64,000 bases of DNA, from contig NZ_FOBC01000009.1 of assembly GCF_900109725.1 (NCBI RefSeq), positions 1 to 64,000 on the forward strand, written 5' to 3'. This DNA comes from Halomonas daqiaonensis (GTDB lineage: Bacteria; Pseudomonadota; Gammaproteobacteria; Pseudomonadales; Halomonadaceae). The translations under genes were made by a program, and so were the position numbers. Shown piece after piece: positions 7,911 through 30,273 of this stretch. The notes below the pieces were generated by a model. That model was given only the letters and a program-made list of their open reading frames with translations. It made no database searches and was not told the origin of the DNA. Position 1 is the first letter of the stretch, and every line of letters begins with the position of its first letter.

Positions 7911-9161
7911 TTATTCGGCCTCGATATCGCTCTTGTCGAGGCCGAAGGCCTTGTGCAGCGACTTGACCGCCAGCTCCATGTGCTTCTCGTCGATGACAAC
8001 CGAGATCTTGATCTCGGAGGTGGAGACCATGCGGATATTGATGTTCTCGTCGGCCAGTACCCGGAAGAACTTGGCAGCAACACCGGCATGGGAACGCATA
8101 CCCACCCCCACCAGCGAAACCTTGGCGATGTTGTCGTCACCGCGCAGATCACCGCCACCCAGGTCGGGGATGACCTGATCCTTGAGGATCTTCATGGTCT
8201 GCTTGTAATCGCCCTTGGCCACGGTAAAGGTGAAATCCGTGTAGTCCCCCGCCGGCGCCACGTTCTGGACGATCATGTCGATCTCGATGTTGGCATCGGC
8301 GATCGGCCCCAGGATACGTGATGCCACACCCGGTACGTCGGGCGTATTGAGCAGGGTCAGCTTGGCTTCGTTGGCGGTGAAGGCGATACCGGAAATCAGC
8401 GGTTCTTCCATGGAATCCTCGTCTTGGTCGGAGTCTGCAACGATCAGGGTGCCGGGGCCATCCTCGAAGCTGGACAGCACGCGCAGCGGGACATTGTACT
8501 TGCCGGCGAATTCGACGGCGCGGATCTGCAGGACCTTGGAGCCCAGACTCGCCAGTTCCAGCATCTCCTCGACGGTGATTGTATCGAGGCGCTGGGCCTT
8601 GGAGACGACCCGCGGGTCGGTGGTATAGACACCATCGACGTCGGTATAGATCTGACACTCGTCCGCCTTCAGCGCCGCCGCCAGCGCCACACCGGTGGTA
8701 TCCGAGCCGCCGCGGCCGAGGGTTGTGATATTGCCCTCCTCGTCGACGCCCTGGAAGCCGGCAACCACGACCACCTGACCGTCATCGAGGTCCTCGCGCA
8801 TCTCATCGGTCTCGATGCGCTGGATGCGCGCCTTGGTATGGGCACTGTCGGTATGGATTCCCACCTGTGAGCCGGTATAGGAGGTCGCCGGCACACCGAT
8901 CTTCTGCAATGCCATGGCCAGCAGCGAGATGGTGACCTGCTCGCCGGTGGAGACCAGCATGTCCATCTCGCGTGGCGTCGGCTCGTCGTTGATCTCGTTG
9001 GCCATGCCGATCAGGCGGTTGGTCTCGCCGCTCATGGCGGAAACCACGACGACGATCTGGTGACCGTTGTCGCGAAAACCCTTGACCTTCTCGGCCACGG
9101 CCTTGATGCGCTCGACAGAGCCCACCGAGGTACCGCCGAATTTCTGTACGTATAGTGCCAT
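7911..9161 (-). CDS. lysC: Aspartate kinase
   Basis: First step of the aspartate pathway: ATP plus aspartate to aspartyl-phosphate, leading to Lys, Thr, Met and diaminopimelate. It is also the entry to ectoine in halophiles. The 416 residues form a single aspartokinase domain starting [11 protein letters not shown], with [16 protein letters not shown] in the nucleotide/aspartate region. Two C-terminal ACT domains (from about residue 265) would bind lysine/threonine for feedback control. The length and the compact lysC-alaS arrangement (54-bp gap) match Pseudomonas-type monofunctional aspartokinases. No lysine riboswitch is visible; the gap to alaS is too short for one. Confidence 0.94.
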   Translation of the reverse strand: MALYVQKFGGTSVGSVERIKAVAEKVKGFRDNGHQIVVVVSAMSGETNRLIGMANEINDEPTPREMDMLVSTGEQVTISLLAMALQKIGVPATSYTGSQVGIHTDSAHTKARIQRIETDEMREDLDDGQVVVVAGFQGVDEEGNITTLGRGGSDTTGVALAAALKADECQIYTDVDGVYTTDPRVVSKAQRLDTITVEEMLELASLGSKVLQIRAVEFAGKYNVPLRVLSSFEDGPGTLIVADSDQDEDSMEEPLISGIAFTANEAKLTLLNTPDVPGVASRILGPIADANIEIDMIVQNVAPAGDYTDFTFTVAKGDYKQTMKILKDQVIPDLGGGDLRGDDNIAKVSLVGVGMRSHAGVAAKFFRVLADENINIRMVSTSEIKISVVIDEKHMELAVKSLHKAFGLDKSDIEAE

Positions 9162-9215
9162 CTGCCGATTTTCCTCGTGATTCGAGTGCGTTTAACGCTC
9201 GGATGAGTGATTCAT

Positions 9216-11825
<2,610 letters not shown>

Positions 11826-11952
11826 GGGGTATCCGTGGCGATGGGCGAGGTGGCCGTCCGCAACGAGACCACCCGGGGCTTTCGCAAAACCGCCATTATA
11901 GCGCAGTTGGCAATGGACTAAAGGGGCGCCAGCTAGCACAGGCGCTCATAGC

Positions 11953-12164
11953 GAGGGGCGCCGGGGACAGGTCGAAGAGGAGGACCTTTGCCAGGGGTGA
12001 GGAGCACCGCTCCGAACGGGCTGGCCATGGATGGCCAGCACCGGTCCTGCAAGCGGAGCGGTACGCGAGAGCGAAGCAGGGCATCGGTAGCGTCCAGGGA
12101 AGGGTTCACAGCGCCTCCTCGATGGTCCGATACTTCGGGAGCCTGTCGCCGGATCAGCCCCGAG
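11953..12164. repeat. Structured dispersed repeat, copy A (with inserted hairpin)
   Basis: This repeat shares a 15-bp left end (GGCGCCGGGGACAGG), an internal block (TTCACAGCGCC) and a 25-bp right end with one mismatch with the element at 57590-57702. The ends are mutually complementary: CCGGGGACAGG (11961-11971) pairs with CCTGTCGCCGG (12142-12152), 10 of 11. Inner arms GAGGAGG (11977-11983) and CCTCCTC (12114-12120) also pair. Relative to copy B it carries an extra segment that is itself a nested hairpin: ACCGCTCCG/CGGAGCGGT (12006-12014 with 12054-12062) around CTGGCCAT-GG-ATGGCCAG (12021-12038). It fills most of the 354-bp recX-alaS spacer. Confidence 0.75.
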
Positions 12165-12179
12165 TGACAGTACGAAACG

Positions 12180-12659
12180 TCAAACATCATCCCACGCATG
12201 TTCTAGGGCATGGCGCACCTGGTCGAACTCGAAGCCGCGTTGGGCGAGGAAACGCTCGCGGCGGGCGCGCTCGCGAGGGGTGTCACCGGGCCCCGTGAAG
12301 CGCCGCGAAAGCGCCGCGGCGGCGAGGGCGAACCAGTCGACCTCGCCAGCCTGCTCGGCTTCATTGAAGGCGTGATGGATTTCCTCCCGGCCGAGACCGC
12401 GCCGTTCCAGCTCCACCCTGATCTTCAGTGGCCCCTGGCCGCGCAGGATGCGTGAACGCAGGAAACTCTCGGCGAAGCGGGCGTCAGACTGCAGCCCCTG
12501 CTCGGCCAGGTCGTCAAGACACTCGGCGATGCCGTCGGGTGCGTGACCCTTGGCCGCCAGGCGCTCGGCCAGTTCCTGGCGCGAATGCTCCCGGCGAGCC
12601 AGCAGACGGATGGCATCGTCCCGCGGCGACGCTTCGCCGCCGGAAGGTCGCCCGAGCAT
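12180..12659 (-). CDS. recX: Regulatory protein RecX
   Basis: Modulator that caps or destabilises RecA filaments. The 159 residues are of usual length, made of three tandem three-helix repeats: DDAIRLLARREHSRQELAERL, then DDLAEQGLQSDARFAESFLRSR, then ALSRRFTG...RFLAQRGFEFDQVRHAL. The order is recA-recX on the minus strand with a 3-bp gap, so it should be co-transcribed with recA and therefore SOS-induced. The spacer to alaS is large and filled by a repeat, so the E. coli-like recA-recX-alaS read-through may be interrupted here. Confidence 0.92.
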   Translation of the reverse strand: MLGRPSGGEASPRDDAIRLLARREHSRQELAERLAAKGHAPDGIAECLDDLAEQGLQSDARFAESFLRSRILRGQGPLKIRVELERRGLGREEIHHAFNEAEQAGEVDWFALAAAALSRRFTGPGDTPRERARRERFLAQRGFEFDQVRHALEHAWDDV

Positions 12660-12662
12660 GAC

Positions 12663-13730
<1,068 letters not shown>

Positions 13731-13777
13731 GGGGAACTCCTGAGAGATAGCGAATGAAGATGACGATGGCCGGTAAC

Positions 13778-13797
13778 CACTGTATGACTGAACAGTA
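13778..13797 (-). promoter_or_regulatory. LexA (SOS) box upstream of recA
   Basis: Minus-strand TACTGTTCAGTCATACAGTG matches the gammaproteobacterial LexA operator CTGT-N8-ACAG, with near-complete outer symmetry (TACTGT...ACAGTG). It sits 48 bp before the recA start, where it would overlap the promoter. Confidence 0.92.
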
Positions 13798-13859
13798 GTA
13801 TGGCGAAAAAAACCCGGCGCGACCAGCTCTGCGATCGCGCCAATGCGACCCGAGAGGGA

Positions 13860-14372
13860 TCAGTCTGGATCCAGCCGCCGCACCAGGCCGATCAGCGCCT
13901 CGCGCACCGCCTGCTCGCGAACGGCCTTACGGTCGCCGCCGAAATGGTGGCACTCCGACTCGGCTCGCTCGGCATCGCCCCAGGCTAGCCAGACGGTGCC
14001 CACGGGCTTGTCGGCACTACCGCCGCCAGGGCCGGCCACACCGCTTATCGCCACGCCGAGCTCGGCGCCACTGTCGCGGCAGGCGCCGACCACCATCGCC
14101 TCGACGACCTCGCGGCTCACCGCCCCCTGCTCGGCTAGCAGCGCCTGCGGCACGCCCAGCAGGCGGGTCTTGGCACCATTGGCATAGGTCACGTAGCCGG
14201 TCTCGAACCAGTCGGAACTGCCGGCCACGGCGGTGATGGCGCTGGCCACCCCGCCCCCGGTACAGGACTCCGCCGCGGTAACCGTGATGCCCTGCTCACG
14301 GCAGCGATGTCCCAGCCGCTCGGTCAGGGCCTCGAGGTCGAGATCGGCCAGGCGGGACACATGGGTGGGCAT
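13860..14372 (-). CDS. pncC: Nicotinamide-nucleotide amidohydrolase PncC (CinA C-terminal domain)
   Basis: Deamidates NMN to nicotinate mononucleotide in pyridine-nucleotide recycling. The 170 residues contain only the CinA C-terminal domain, as in E. coli PncC/YgaD. Signatures are TAAESCTGGGVASAIT (catalytic Ser), a GAVSREVVEAMV motif and GVAISGVAGPGGGSADKPVGTVWLAW. Start ATG 14372 is chosen for its AGGAG site (CAGGAGTCATGCC). The gene precedes recA in many gammaproteobacteria and can share SOS control; here the recA LexA box lies between the two genes. It is divergent from mutS. Confidence 0.92.
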   Translation of the reverse strand: MPTHVSRLADLDLEALTERLGHRCREQGITVTAAESCTGGGVASAITAVAGSSDWFETGYVTYANGAKTRLLGVPQALLAEQGAVSREVVEAMVVGACRDSGAELGVAISGVAGPGGGSADKPVGTVWLAWGDAERAESECHHFGGDRKAVREQAVREALIGLVRRLDPD

Positions 14373-14439
14373 GGCATGACTCCTGAGAATTCGAACCGGC
14401 CGAGCCAACGTCGACCGCGCGTGAACGGTGACTTTTCCG

Positions 14440-14445
14440 TACAAT
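14440..14445 (+). promoter_or_regulatory. Candidate -10 box of the mutS promoter
   Basis: TACAAT lies 72 bp before the mutS start in the pncC-mutS divergent spacer. No convincing -35 hexamer is visible at 16-18 bp. Confidence 0.3.
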
Positions 14446-14516
14446 AACGGCTTTGTCAGCGACATGCATGGCGCATTCGACGCCAACCATCCGTCATCCG
14501 CCAGAGCAGGAACCCG

Positions 14517-17105
14517 ATGTCACAGGCCAGCGCCCAGCATACTCCGATGATGAGCCAGTACCTGAAGATCAAGCGCGAGCATCCCGACGTGCTGCTCTTC
14601 TATCGCATGGGCGATTTCTACGAGCTGTTCTATGACGATGCCCGGCGTGCCGCCGCCCTGCTCGACATCACCCTGACCCAGCGCGGCCAGTCCGCGGGCC
14701 AGCCGATTCCCATGGCCGGCGTGCCCTATCACAGCGCCGAGGGGTACCTGGCCCGCCTGGTGGCCGCCGGCGAGTCGGTGGCGATCTGCGAGCAGATCGG
14801 CGACCCGGCCACCAGCAAGGGACCGGTGGAGCGCCGCGTGGTGCGCATCGTCACCCCCGGCACCCTCTACGACGAGGCGCTACTGGATGCCCGCCGCGAC
14901 AACCTGCTGGTCGCCGCGGCCCCCCTCGGCGAGCGCTGGGGGCTGGCCTGGCTGGAACTCTCCAGCGGTCGCTTCAACGTGCTGGAGGTCGAGGGCGAGA
15001 GCGAGATGCTCGCCGAACTACAGCGTCTCGATCCCGCCGAGCTGCTGGTGGCCGAGAGCCTGGCACTGCCTGCCGCCCTGGAGGGGCGTCGCGGCCTGCG
15101 TCGCCAGAGCGACTGGCTGTTCGACCTCGAGAGTGCGAGGCGCACCCTGTGCGACCAGTTCCAGGTTCAGGACCTGCGCGGCTTCGGCTGCGCCCACCTG
15201 GAGGCCGCCATCACTGCCGCCGGCGTACTGGTCGACTATGCCCGGGACACCCAGCGCACGGCCCTGCCCCACGTCACCGCCATCGGCGTGGAGAGCCGCG
15301 ACGATGCCGTGGTGATCGATGCCGCCAGCCGTCGCAACCTGGAGATTGACGTGAACCTCGGCGGCAGCACCGACAACACCCTGGCCAGCGTGCTCGACAC
15401 CACCGCCACCGCCATGGGCTCGCGGCTGCTCAAGCGCTGGCTCAATCGTCCGCTGCGCGACCGCGCTCAGGTCGAAGGCCGCCAGGCGGCGGTGGCGCTG
15501 CTCCTCGACGACGAGGGCTTCATCCCGCTGCGCGAGTCGCTCAAGGCGATCGGCGACGTGGAACGCATCCTGGCCCGGGTGGCCCTGTACAGTGCGCGGC
15601 CACGCGACCTGGCCCGGCTGCGCGACGCCCTGGTCGCCCTGCCCGAGCTCGAGGCCGAGCTCGAAGCCTACGGCGAGGGCAGCACGCTGGACGAGCTCCG
15701 GCGCCATATCCATCCCTTCCCGACACTCGCCGACACCCTGACCCGCGCCCTGGTGGAGAACCCACCGGTGGTGATCCGCGAGGGCGGGGTGATCGCCGAG
15801 GGCTTCGACGCCGAGCTCGACGAGCACCGCGGGCTCGCCGAGCACGCCGGCGACTACCTGATTCGCCTGGAGACCCGGGAGCGCGAGCGCACCGGGCTGC
15901 CCGGCCTCAAGGTCGGCTACAACCGAGTCCACGGCTACTACATCGAGATTCCTCGAGCCCAGGCCCGGGACGCTCCCGCTGACTATATCCGTCGCCAGAC
16001 CCTGAAGAACGCCGAGCGCTTCATCATTCCTGAACTCAAGGAGTTCGAGGACAAGGCCCTTTCGGCGAAGTCCCGCGCCCTGGCCCGCGAGAAGCTGCTC
16101 TACGATGGCCTGCTCGACACCCTGAACGCCCAGCTCGCCGCGCTGCAGGGCACCGGGCGGGCGCTGGCGGCACTCGACGTACTGTGCGCCTTCGCCGAGC
16201 GTGCCCGGGCCCTGGACTTCGTGCGTCCGGCGCTGCCCGAGTCGCCGGGCATCGACATCCGCGGCGGCCGCCACCCGGTGGTCGAACAGGTCAGCGAGAC
16301 GCCCTTCGTGCCCAACGACCTGGTACTGGACGACGCGCGCCGCATGCTGGTCATCACCGGCCCCAACATGGGCGGCAAGTCCACCTACATGCGCCAGGCG
16401 GCGCTTATCGTGCTGCTCGCCCATACCGGTAGTTTCGTGCCGGCGGATGCGGCCGTCATCGGGCCGGTGGATCGCATCTTCACGCGTATCGGCTCCTCGG
16501 ACGACCTGGCCGGCGGGCGTTCCACCTTCATGGTGGAGATGACCGAGACCGCCAGCATCCTGCACAACGCCACCGACGAAAGCCTGGTGCTGATGGACGA
16601 GATCGGCCGCGGCACCAGCACCTTCGATGGCCTCTCGCTGGCCTGGGCCAGCGCCGAGCACCTGACCCGCACCCGCGCCTTCACGCTGTTCGCCACCCAC
16701 TACTTCGAGATGACGGCGCTGGCCGAGCAGGCCGAGGGGGCAGCCAACGTGCACCTGACGGCTGCGGAGCATCGCGACGGGATCGTCTTCATGCACCGCG
16801 TGGAGGACGGCCCGGCCAGCCAGAGCTATGGACTGCAGGTCGCCCAACTCGCCGGCGTTCCCCAGGGCGTGATTGCCCGTGCCAAGGAGAAGCTCGCCAC
16901 CCTGGAGCAGCAGGAGATCGACCAGGGCAGCCGGCTGCCGGGCGGCACGGCGGACGACGAACAGCGCTCGGCGACTCCCCGGCAGGCCGACCTCTTCGCC
17001 AGCACGCCCCATCCGCTGGTCGAGCAGCTGGGCGGCCTGGATCCCGATGAGCTATCGCCCCGTCAGGCCCTGGAACTGCTCTACCGCTGGAAGGAAGCCC
17101 TGTGA
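14517..17105 (+). CDS. mutS: DNA mismatch repair protein MutS
   Basis: Recognises base mispairs and small loops and starts methyl-directed repair with MutL. The 862 residues carry the mismatch-wedging Phe-x-Glu in [11 protein letters not shown] (F34, E36), connector and core domains, and the ABC-type ATPase with Walker [10 protein letters not shown] (near residue 615), Walker [17 protein letters not shown] and a following [10 protein letters not shown]. The C-terminal tetramerisation region ([17 protein letters not shown]) is present, so it is full length. It is transcribed alone towards fdxA, with a 163-bp gap, the same neighbour order as in Pseudomonas. Confidence 0.98.
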   Translation: MSQASAQHTPMMSQYLKIKREHPDVLLFYRMGDFYELFYDDARRAAALLDITLTQRGQSAGQPIPMAGVPYHSAEGYLARLVAAGESVAICEQIGDPATSKGPVERRVVRIVTPGTLYDEALLDARRDNLLVAAAPLGERWGLAWLELSSGRFNVLEVEGESEMLAELQRLDPAELLVAESLALPAALEGRRGLRRQSDWLFDLESARRTLCDQFQVQDLRGFGCAHLEAAITAAGVLVDYARDTQRTALPHVTAIGVESRDDAVVIDAASRRNLEIDVNLGGSTDNTLASVLDTTATAMGSRLLKRWLNRPLRDRAQVEGRQAAVALLLDDEGFIPLRESLKAIGDVERILARVALYSARPRDLARLRDALVALPELEAELEAYGEGSTLDELRRHIHPFPTLADTLTRALVENPPVVIREGGVIAEGFDAELDEHRGLAEHAGDYLIRLETRERERTGLPGLKVGYNRVHGYYIEIPRAQARDAPADYIRRQTLKNAERFIIPELKEFEDKALSAKSRALAREKLLYDGLLDTLNAQLAALQGTGRALAALDVLCAFAERARALDFVRPALPESPGIDIRGGRHPVVEQVSETPFVPNDLVLDDARRMLVITGPNMGGKSTYMRQAALIVLLAHTGSFVPADAAVIGPVDRIFTRIGSSDDLAGGRSTFMVEMTETASILHNATDESLVLMDEIGRGTSTFDGLSLAWASAEHLTRTRAFTLFATHYFEMTALAEQAEGAANVHLTAAEHRDGIVFMHRVEDGPASQSYGLQVAQLAGVPQGVIARAKEKLATLEQQEIDQGSRLPGGTADDEQRSATPRQADLFASTPHPLVEQLGGLDPDELSPRQALELLYRWKEAL

Positions 17106-17183
17106 ATGGCCGACAATGGCGCCGAGATCCGCTTGCGAGGCTACCCTCGCCACGACTAGAATGGCCCGATCAAATTTTTGGCA

Positions 17184-17207
17184 TTATAAGAAAATGCTTT
17201 CTTATAA
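17184..17207. promoter_or_regulatory. Perfect 10-bp inverted repeat before fdxA
   Basis: TTATAAGAAA-ATGC-TTTCTTATAA is an A+T-rich perfect palindrome centred 73 bp upstream of the fdxA start and 90 bp after mutS. It has no flanking G+C stem or T-run as a terminator would, and overlaps -10-like TATAA elements. It is more likely an operator than a terminator; the regulator is unknown. Confidence 0.45.
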
Positions 17208-17268
17208 CTGCATTTGAATCATCGACTAGCGGCCGCGCCCTGCCACGGCCAGAGAATGGGAGACTGGC

Positions 17269-17592
17269 ATGACATTCGTCGTCACCGAGAACTGCATCAA
17301 ATGCAAGTACACCGACTGTGTCGAGGTCTGCCCGGTGGACTGCTTCTACGAAGGCCCCAACTTCCTGGTGATCCACCCCGACGAATGCATCGACTGCGCC
17401 CTGTGCGAGCCGGAGTGCCCCGCCGAGGCGATCTTCTCGGAGGATGAGATACCCGCGGGGCAGGAGCAGTTTCTCGAGATCAATGCCGAGTTGGCCGAAG
17501 AATGGCCCAATATCAGCGAGAAGCAGGATCCGCCTGAAGATGCCGAGGAGTGGGACGGCAAGCCGGGCAAGCTTGAACTGCTCGAACGCTGA
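17269..17592 (+). CDS. fdxA: 7Fe ferredoxin FdxA
   Basis: This 107-residue electron carrier binds one [3Fe-4S] and one [4Fe-4S] cluster. Cysteines C9, C17 and C50 (3Fe) and C21, C40, C43 and C46 (4Fe) follow the Azotobacter FdI pattern, in [20 protein letters not shown] and [14 protein letters not shown]. The acidic C-terminal tail continues for about 45 residues, typical of this family. A GGGAGA ribosome-binding site precedes the ATG. The monocistronic context is a palindromic operator candidate upstream and a strong hairpin downstream. Confidence 0.96.
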   Translation: MTFVVTENCIKCKYTDCVEVCPVDCFYEGPNFLVIHPDECIDCALCEPECPAEAIFSEDEIPAGQEQFLEINAELAEEWPNISEKQDPPEDAEEWDGKPGKLELLER

Positions 17593-17609
17593 GCGCTGCC
17601 ACAGCCAAA

Positions 17610-17651
17610 GACGACGCCGCCGGATGTCTTGTGACATCCGGCGGCGTCGTC
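17610..17651 (+). terminator. Strong hairpin after fdxA
   Basis: A perfect 19-bp stem with a 4-nt TTGT loop (arm GACGACGCCGCCGGATGTC) begins 18 bp after the fdxA stop. It lacks a T-run, so its action as a terminator is inferred from position and stability. Confidence 0.6.
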
Positions 17652-17975
17652 TCTGCCCTGAGCGAAGAAGGAGAACACTCGGCAAAAGAGGCGACCCGCA
17701 GGCCGCCGGCTCCCAGCCAATCCTCGAGCGGCTCCTTCCACCCGACTCCCGTGATGTCGTCCCTGCCCGGGAGCGGCCTCCTGCCGCACCGAGCGCATCA
17801 CTTCACGCATCCCGTTGCATCCTGCCGGAAGAGCATCCTTGCTCATCCACATCCCGAAACCAGTGTGACCATGGCCGAATTGCAGTACAACCCCGCCCAA
17901 GATGCCTCGAGCAAGGTCCCAGCGGCCATCTTATGCTCGAAACAGTAAACAAAGTCTCTTTAAAATCATATAGAT
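17652..17975. other. Spacer with no recognised gene
   Basis: About 320 bp lie between the fdxA hairpin and the eno terminator. Short open frames occur on both strands, but none has a convincing ribosome-binding site or recognisable similarity. The last 40 bp are A+T-rich. Nothing is assigned. Confidence 0.5.
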
Positions 17976-18004
17976 AAAAAAGGCCGACCCGTGAAGGGTC
18001 GGCC
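17976..18004 (-). terminator. Intrinsic terminator of the eno transcript
   Basis: On the minus strand, GGCCGACCC-TTCAC-GGGTCGGCC (9-bp perfect stem) is followed by a run of six T. Confidence 0.85.
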
Positions 18005-18019
18005 CTGTCCGACGCTGTC

Positions 18020-18060
18020 ATGGTGGATCTCTCCACCATCTTGTAGGCGATCTCCTACAA
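18020..18060 (-). other. Two additional hairpins in the eno 3' region
   Basis: Two perfect inverted repeats lie between the eno stop and its terminator: ATGGTGGA-TCTC-TCCACCAT (18020-18039) and TTGTAGG-CGATCT-CCTACAA (18041-18060). With the terminator they form three consecutive stem-loops within 85 bp. They could stabilise the 3' end, or belong to a 3'-UTR-derived small RNA. Confidence 0.45.
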
Positions 18061-18089
18061 AAGATCACGCACAAGGCAACACCGTTCGC

Positions 18090-21965
<3,876 letters not shown>

Positions 21966-22161
21966 TCATGAGGCACGGCAGAAAGCCGCGCCAGGATGGG
22001 ACGACAGACTAGCAGAATGCGACCAACGGCTCAATTTCAGCGCCGAGCAGGATGGCGCATCCGCTGCAGATATCCATCAAGCGGGGCCAATTTGGGTGAG
22101 CGGCGCCGGAACAGCCTCGCGTCATGCCGCTCATTGCGATAGCAATACCGGAAGGACGCCA

Positions 22162-22716
22162 TCATGGCCACCAGCGTGCCAGTTCACCTCCCAATGGGTC
22201 GCGCGCGGGGCGCGATACCCGCTCAATGCGCGCCACCGCCGCGTCATGCTCGGTGGGGTCGTCGCGAATCAGGTCGAGCTCGCGCTGATCCTCGGGATAG
22301 CCGGCAAGCAGCAGGAAATCGTCGCTGGCCTGGATATGACAATGCCCGGTGCCCGCCGGCAGCACCAGGACATCACCGGCGCGGACGTCGACGTCCTCAC
22401 CCTGCTCGCCTCCCAGGCGCAGCCGGCCCCATCCCGACAGCACGCCGAAGGCCTCGTGGGCGATGGAGTGATAGTGGTGATAGGGAAAGACGCCGCCGCG
22501 CCAACTCGAGCGCCATCCGTTGGTGGTAAAGACCCGCTCGAAGCAGTGTGCCACGGCCTCCCGGTCAAGCTGTGTATCGAGCCCTCGGGAACGAAACAAC
22601 AGCGTGGCCAACCGGGTATTGGGAATGCGCCCGTCATCGGCGAACGTCATCCGCTCGGGTACGAGCGAGCCATTTTCCACCGGTTCAAGCCCCAAAGTTG
22701 CCAGCGTCGCTTCCAT
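22162..22716 (-). CDS. YjlB-type cupin-domain protein
   Basis: This 184-residue cytoplasmic cupin of unknown function resembles Bacillus YjlB. A single cupin fold is visible, with metal-ligand-like histidines in VFPYHHYHSIAHEAFGVLSG and the second cupin motif DVRAGDVLVLPAGTGHCHIQA. The sequence FLLLAGYPEDQRELDLIRD after the barrel is typical of this family. No signal peptide is seen. It lies between gltD and pyrG on the same strand, with spacers of 107 and 217 bp, so it is probably transcribed on its own. An acidic N-terminal region (residues 1-40) precedes the cupin core. A sugar or dioxygenase-like role cannot be assigned from sequence. Confidence 0.75.
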   Translation of the reverse strand: MEATLATLGLEPVENGSLVPERMTFADDGRIPNTRLATLLFRSRGLDTQLDREAVAHCFERVFTTNGWRSSWRGGVFPYHHYHSIAHEAFGVLSGWGRLRLGGEQGEDVDVRAGDVLVLPAGTGHCHIQASDDFLLLAGYPEDQRELDLIRDDPTEHDAAVARIERVSRPARDPLGGELARWWP

Positions 22717-22823
22717 GATCGCCTCCTGTGAAAGTGGCTATCGGGTGAGTCGTGATGAAACCTCACGCAACGAAGAAATCACCCCGGCGTTGGACGAGGC
22801 GAAGCATGGACAGTGGCTCGCCG

Positions 22824-28741
<5,918 letters not shown>

Positions 28742-29016
28742 GGGCGTGCCTCGAGTTGAAGAGTTTCTTTAGCAGTCAGGGCATGGTATTTTTACGGATT
28801 TTTCTTTTTTCATGCTCAATCCGAAACGGCCCACGACTGCTCGGCAAAAGGCCGACCAGCATAGCCAGAGCCGCACCCACCGCGCAATATCACATCCCGG
28901 GCACACCCCGAAAAACCATCGACAAATCCGCTACTTGCACCGTCAGCTAGACAAAAAAACCCACTAACTCAATGGCTTGCAAGACCCAACGGCAGCCCTT
29001 CCATGCGCCGGAAAAA

Positions 29017-29045
29017 ATAGTAGACTTTAGTCTAAAGTCCCGCTA
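29017..29045 (-). promoter_or_regulatory. Long palindrome in the aroB-gltB spacer
   Basis: Plus-strand GACTTTAG-T-CTAAAGTC (29023-29039) is a perfect 8+1+8 palindrome. It is flanked by further complementary AAATAG/CTATTT arms. On the minus strand the structure runs into TTTTTT, so a second, A+T-rich terminator for aroB is possible. Internal repetition of AGTC/GACT half sites and the position about 280 bp before gltB also suggest an operator. Confidence 0.4.
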
Positions 29046-29094
29046 TTTCTCCATGCCGATTGTGCATACGCCATGCAGATGCCTGCCCAGATAC

Positions 29095-29120
29095 GACAAC
29101 GCCCGCACTGGGGCGGGCGT
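29095..29120 (-). terminator. Hairpin terminator of aroKB
   Basis: On the minus strand, ACGCCCGC-CCCAGT-GCGGGCGT is followed by TTGTCGTAT, 43 bp after the aroB stop. The stem is perfect but the T-run is weak. Confidence 0.6.
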
Positions 29121-29162
29121 CAGCTCGGCAGGCACGGAGGCCAGCGGAAGCGCGGGCTGGCA

Positions 29163-30269
29163 TCAGCGGCGAGGAAAATTCTCGAGCAGGTCGATCAGGG
29201 TCTCGGTCGGCGTCGCGTCATGGATGCAGGCCTCACCCAGCGTGCGTAGCAGGATCAGGCGAAGGCGGCTGTCGAGGTTCTTCTTGTCCAGGCGCATGAT
29301 GGCGAGGAAGTCGTCCACCCCCATGTCGGCCGGGGCCGTCAGGGGCAGTCCGGCAGCTTCGATGATCTCCCGGATACGCGCCACTTCCTCGGCGCCCAGC
29401 CAGCCCAGGCGGCAGGAGAGTTCTGCCGCCATCAACATGCCGGCACCCACTGCCTCACCATGCAGCCAGTTGCCGTAACCCTGGTGGGCCTCGATGGCGT
29501 GCCCGAAGGTGTGCCCCAGATTAAGCAAGGCGCGCACGCCCTGCTCGGTCTCGTCCTCGGCGACGATTTCCGCCTTGAGCGCACAGCTGCGCTCGATGGC
29601 CTGGGCCACGGCGAAGGCATCGAGGCCACGCAGCGCCTCCATCTCGGCTTCCAGCCAGGCCAGGAAGCCAGCATCGCGGATCAGGCCGTACTTGATGACC
29701 TCGGCGAGCCCCGCGGAGAGCTCCCGCGGCGGCAGCGTCGCCAGTGTGTCGGTATCGACCAGCACCGCCCGTGGCTGCCAGAAGGCGCCGATCATGTTCT
29801 TGCCGCGCGGGTGGTTCACCCCGGTCTTGCCGCCCACCGAGGAGTCGACCTGGGCGAGCAGCGTGGTCGGCACCTGCACGAAGGCCACCCCGCGCTGGTA
29901 GCAGGCCGCAGCGAAGCCAACCATGTCGCCGATCACCCCGCCGCCCAGGGCGATGAGCGTACAGCGACGATTGAAGCCGGCCGCCAGCAGGGCATCCCAG
30001 ATCCGCTCGACGCTGGCCAGGGTCTTGGTGGTCTCACCGTCGGGCAGGACCAACTCGCGGACCTCGAGATCGGCGGCGAGCCCCTGCCTGAGGCGCTCTA
30101 GATACAACGGCGCTACCGTCTCGTTGGTGACCACCATGACCTGGCGCCCGGCCAGGTGCGGCGCGAGCCAGCGGGGGTCGCCGAGCAAGCCGGGGCCGAT
30201 GTGGATGGGATAGCTACGCTCGCCCAGCGCCACCTCGAGGGTGCACGGAGCATTGCGAGGATCGTTCAT
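29163..30269 (-). CDS. aroB: 3-dehydroquinate synthase
   Basis: Second shikimate-pathway step: DAHP to 3-dehydroquinate, with NAD+ and Zn/Co. The 368 residues show [73 protein letters not shown] and the metal His in [17 protein letters not shown] 30269 starts the recognisable protein; the frame is open further upstream over aroK but without similarity. It is 4 bp after aroK and in the pilMNOPQ-aroKB arrangement conserved across gammaproteobacteria. Its substrate is made by the DAHP synthase at 57.7 kb. Confidence 0.97.
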   Translation of the reverse strand: MNDPRNAPCTLEVALGERSYPIHIGPGLLGDPRWLAPHLAGRQVMVVTNETVAPLYLERLRQGLAADLEVRELVLPDGETTKTLASVERIWDALLAAGFNRRCTLIALGGGVIGDMVGFAAACYQRGVAFVQVPTTLLAQVDSSVGGKTGVNHPRGKNMIGAFWQPRAVLVDTDTLATLPPRELSAGLAEVIKYGLIRDAGFLAWLEAEMEALRGLDAFAVAQAIERSCALKAEIVAEDETEQGVRALLNLGHTFGHAIEAHQGYGNWLHGEAVGAGMLMAAELSCRLGWLGAEEVARIREIIEAAGLPLTAPADMGVDDFLAIMRLDKKNLDSRLRLILLRTLGEACIHDATPTETLIDLLENFPRR

Positions 30270-30273
30270 GGCA

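Larger units (their letters stand above)
28742..29162. other. gltB upstream spacer
   Basis: This 421-bp spacer holds the aroB terminator (29095-29120), a long A+T-rich palindrome (29017-29045) and T/A-rich tracts just before gltB that probably contain its promoter. No gene is recognised; short plus-strand frames have no ribosome-binding sites. Confidence 0.5.

Noticed and set aside
9162-9215. Lysine riboswitch upstream of lysC
   Set aside because: The gap to alaS is only 54 bp, too short for the element.
15018-17012. Open frame of 664 codons antisense to mutS
   Set aside because: It lies wholly inside mutS, which has all expected motifs. The antisense translation shows no domains.
22134-22147. 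ATTGC-GATA-GCAAT hairpin after the cupin gene
   Set aside because: The stem is only 5 bp and no T-run follows on the minus strand, so it is too weak to call a terminator.
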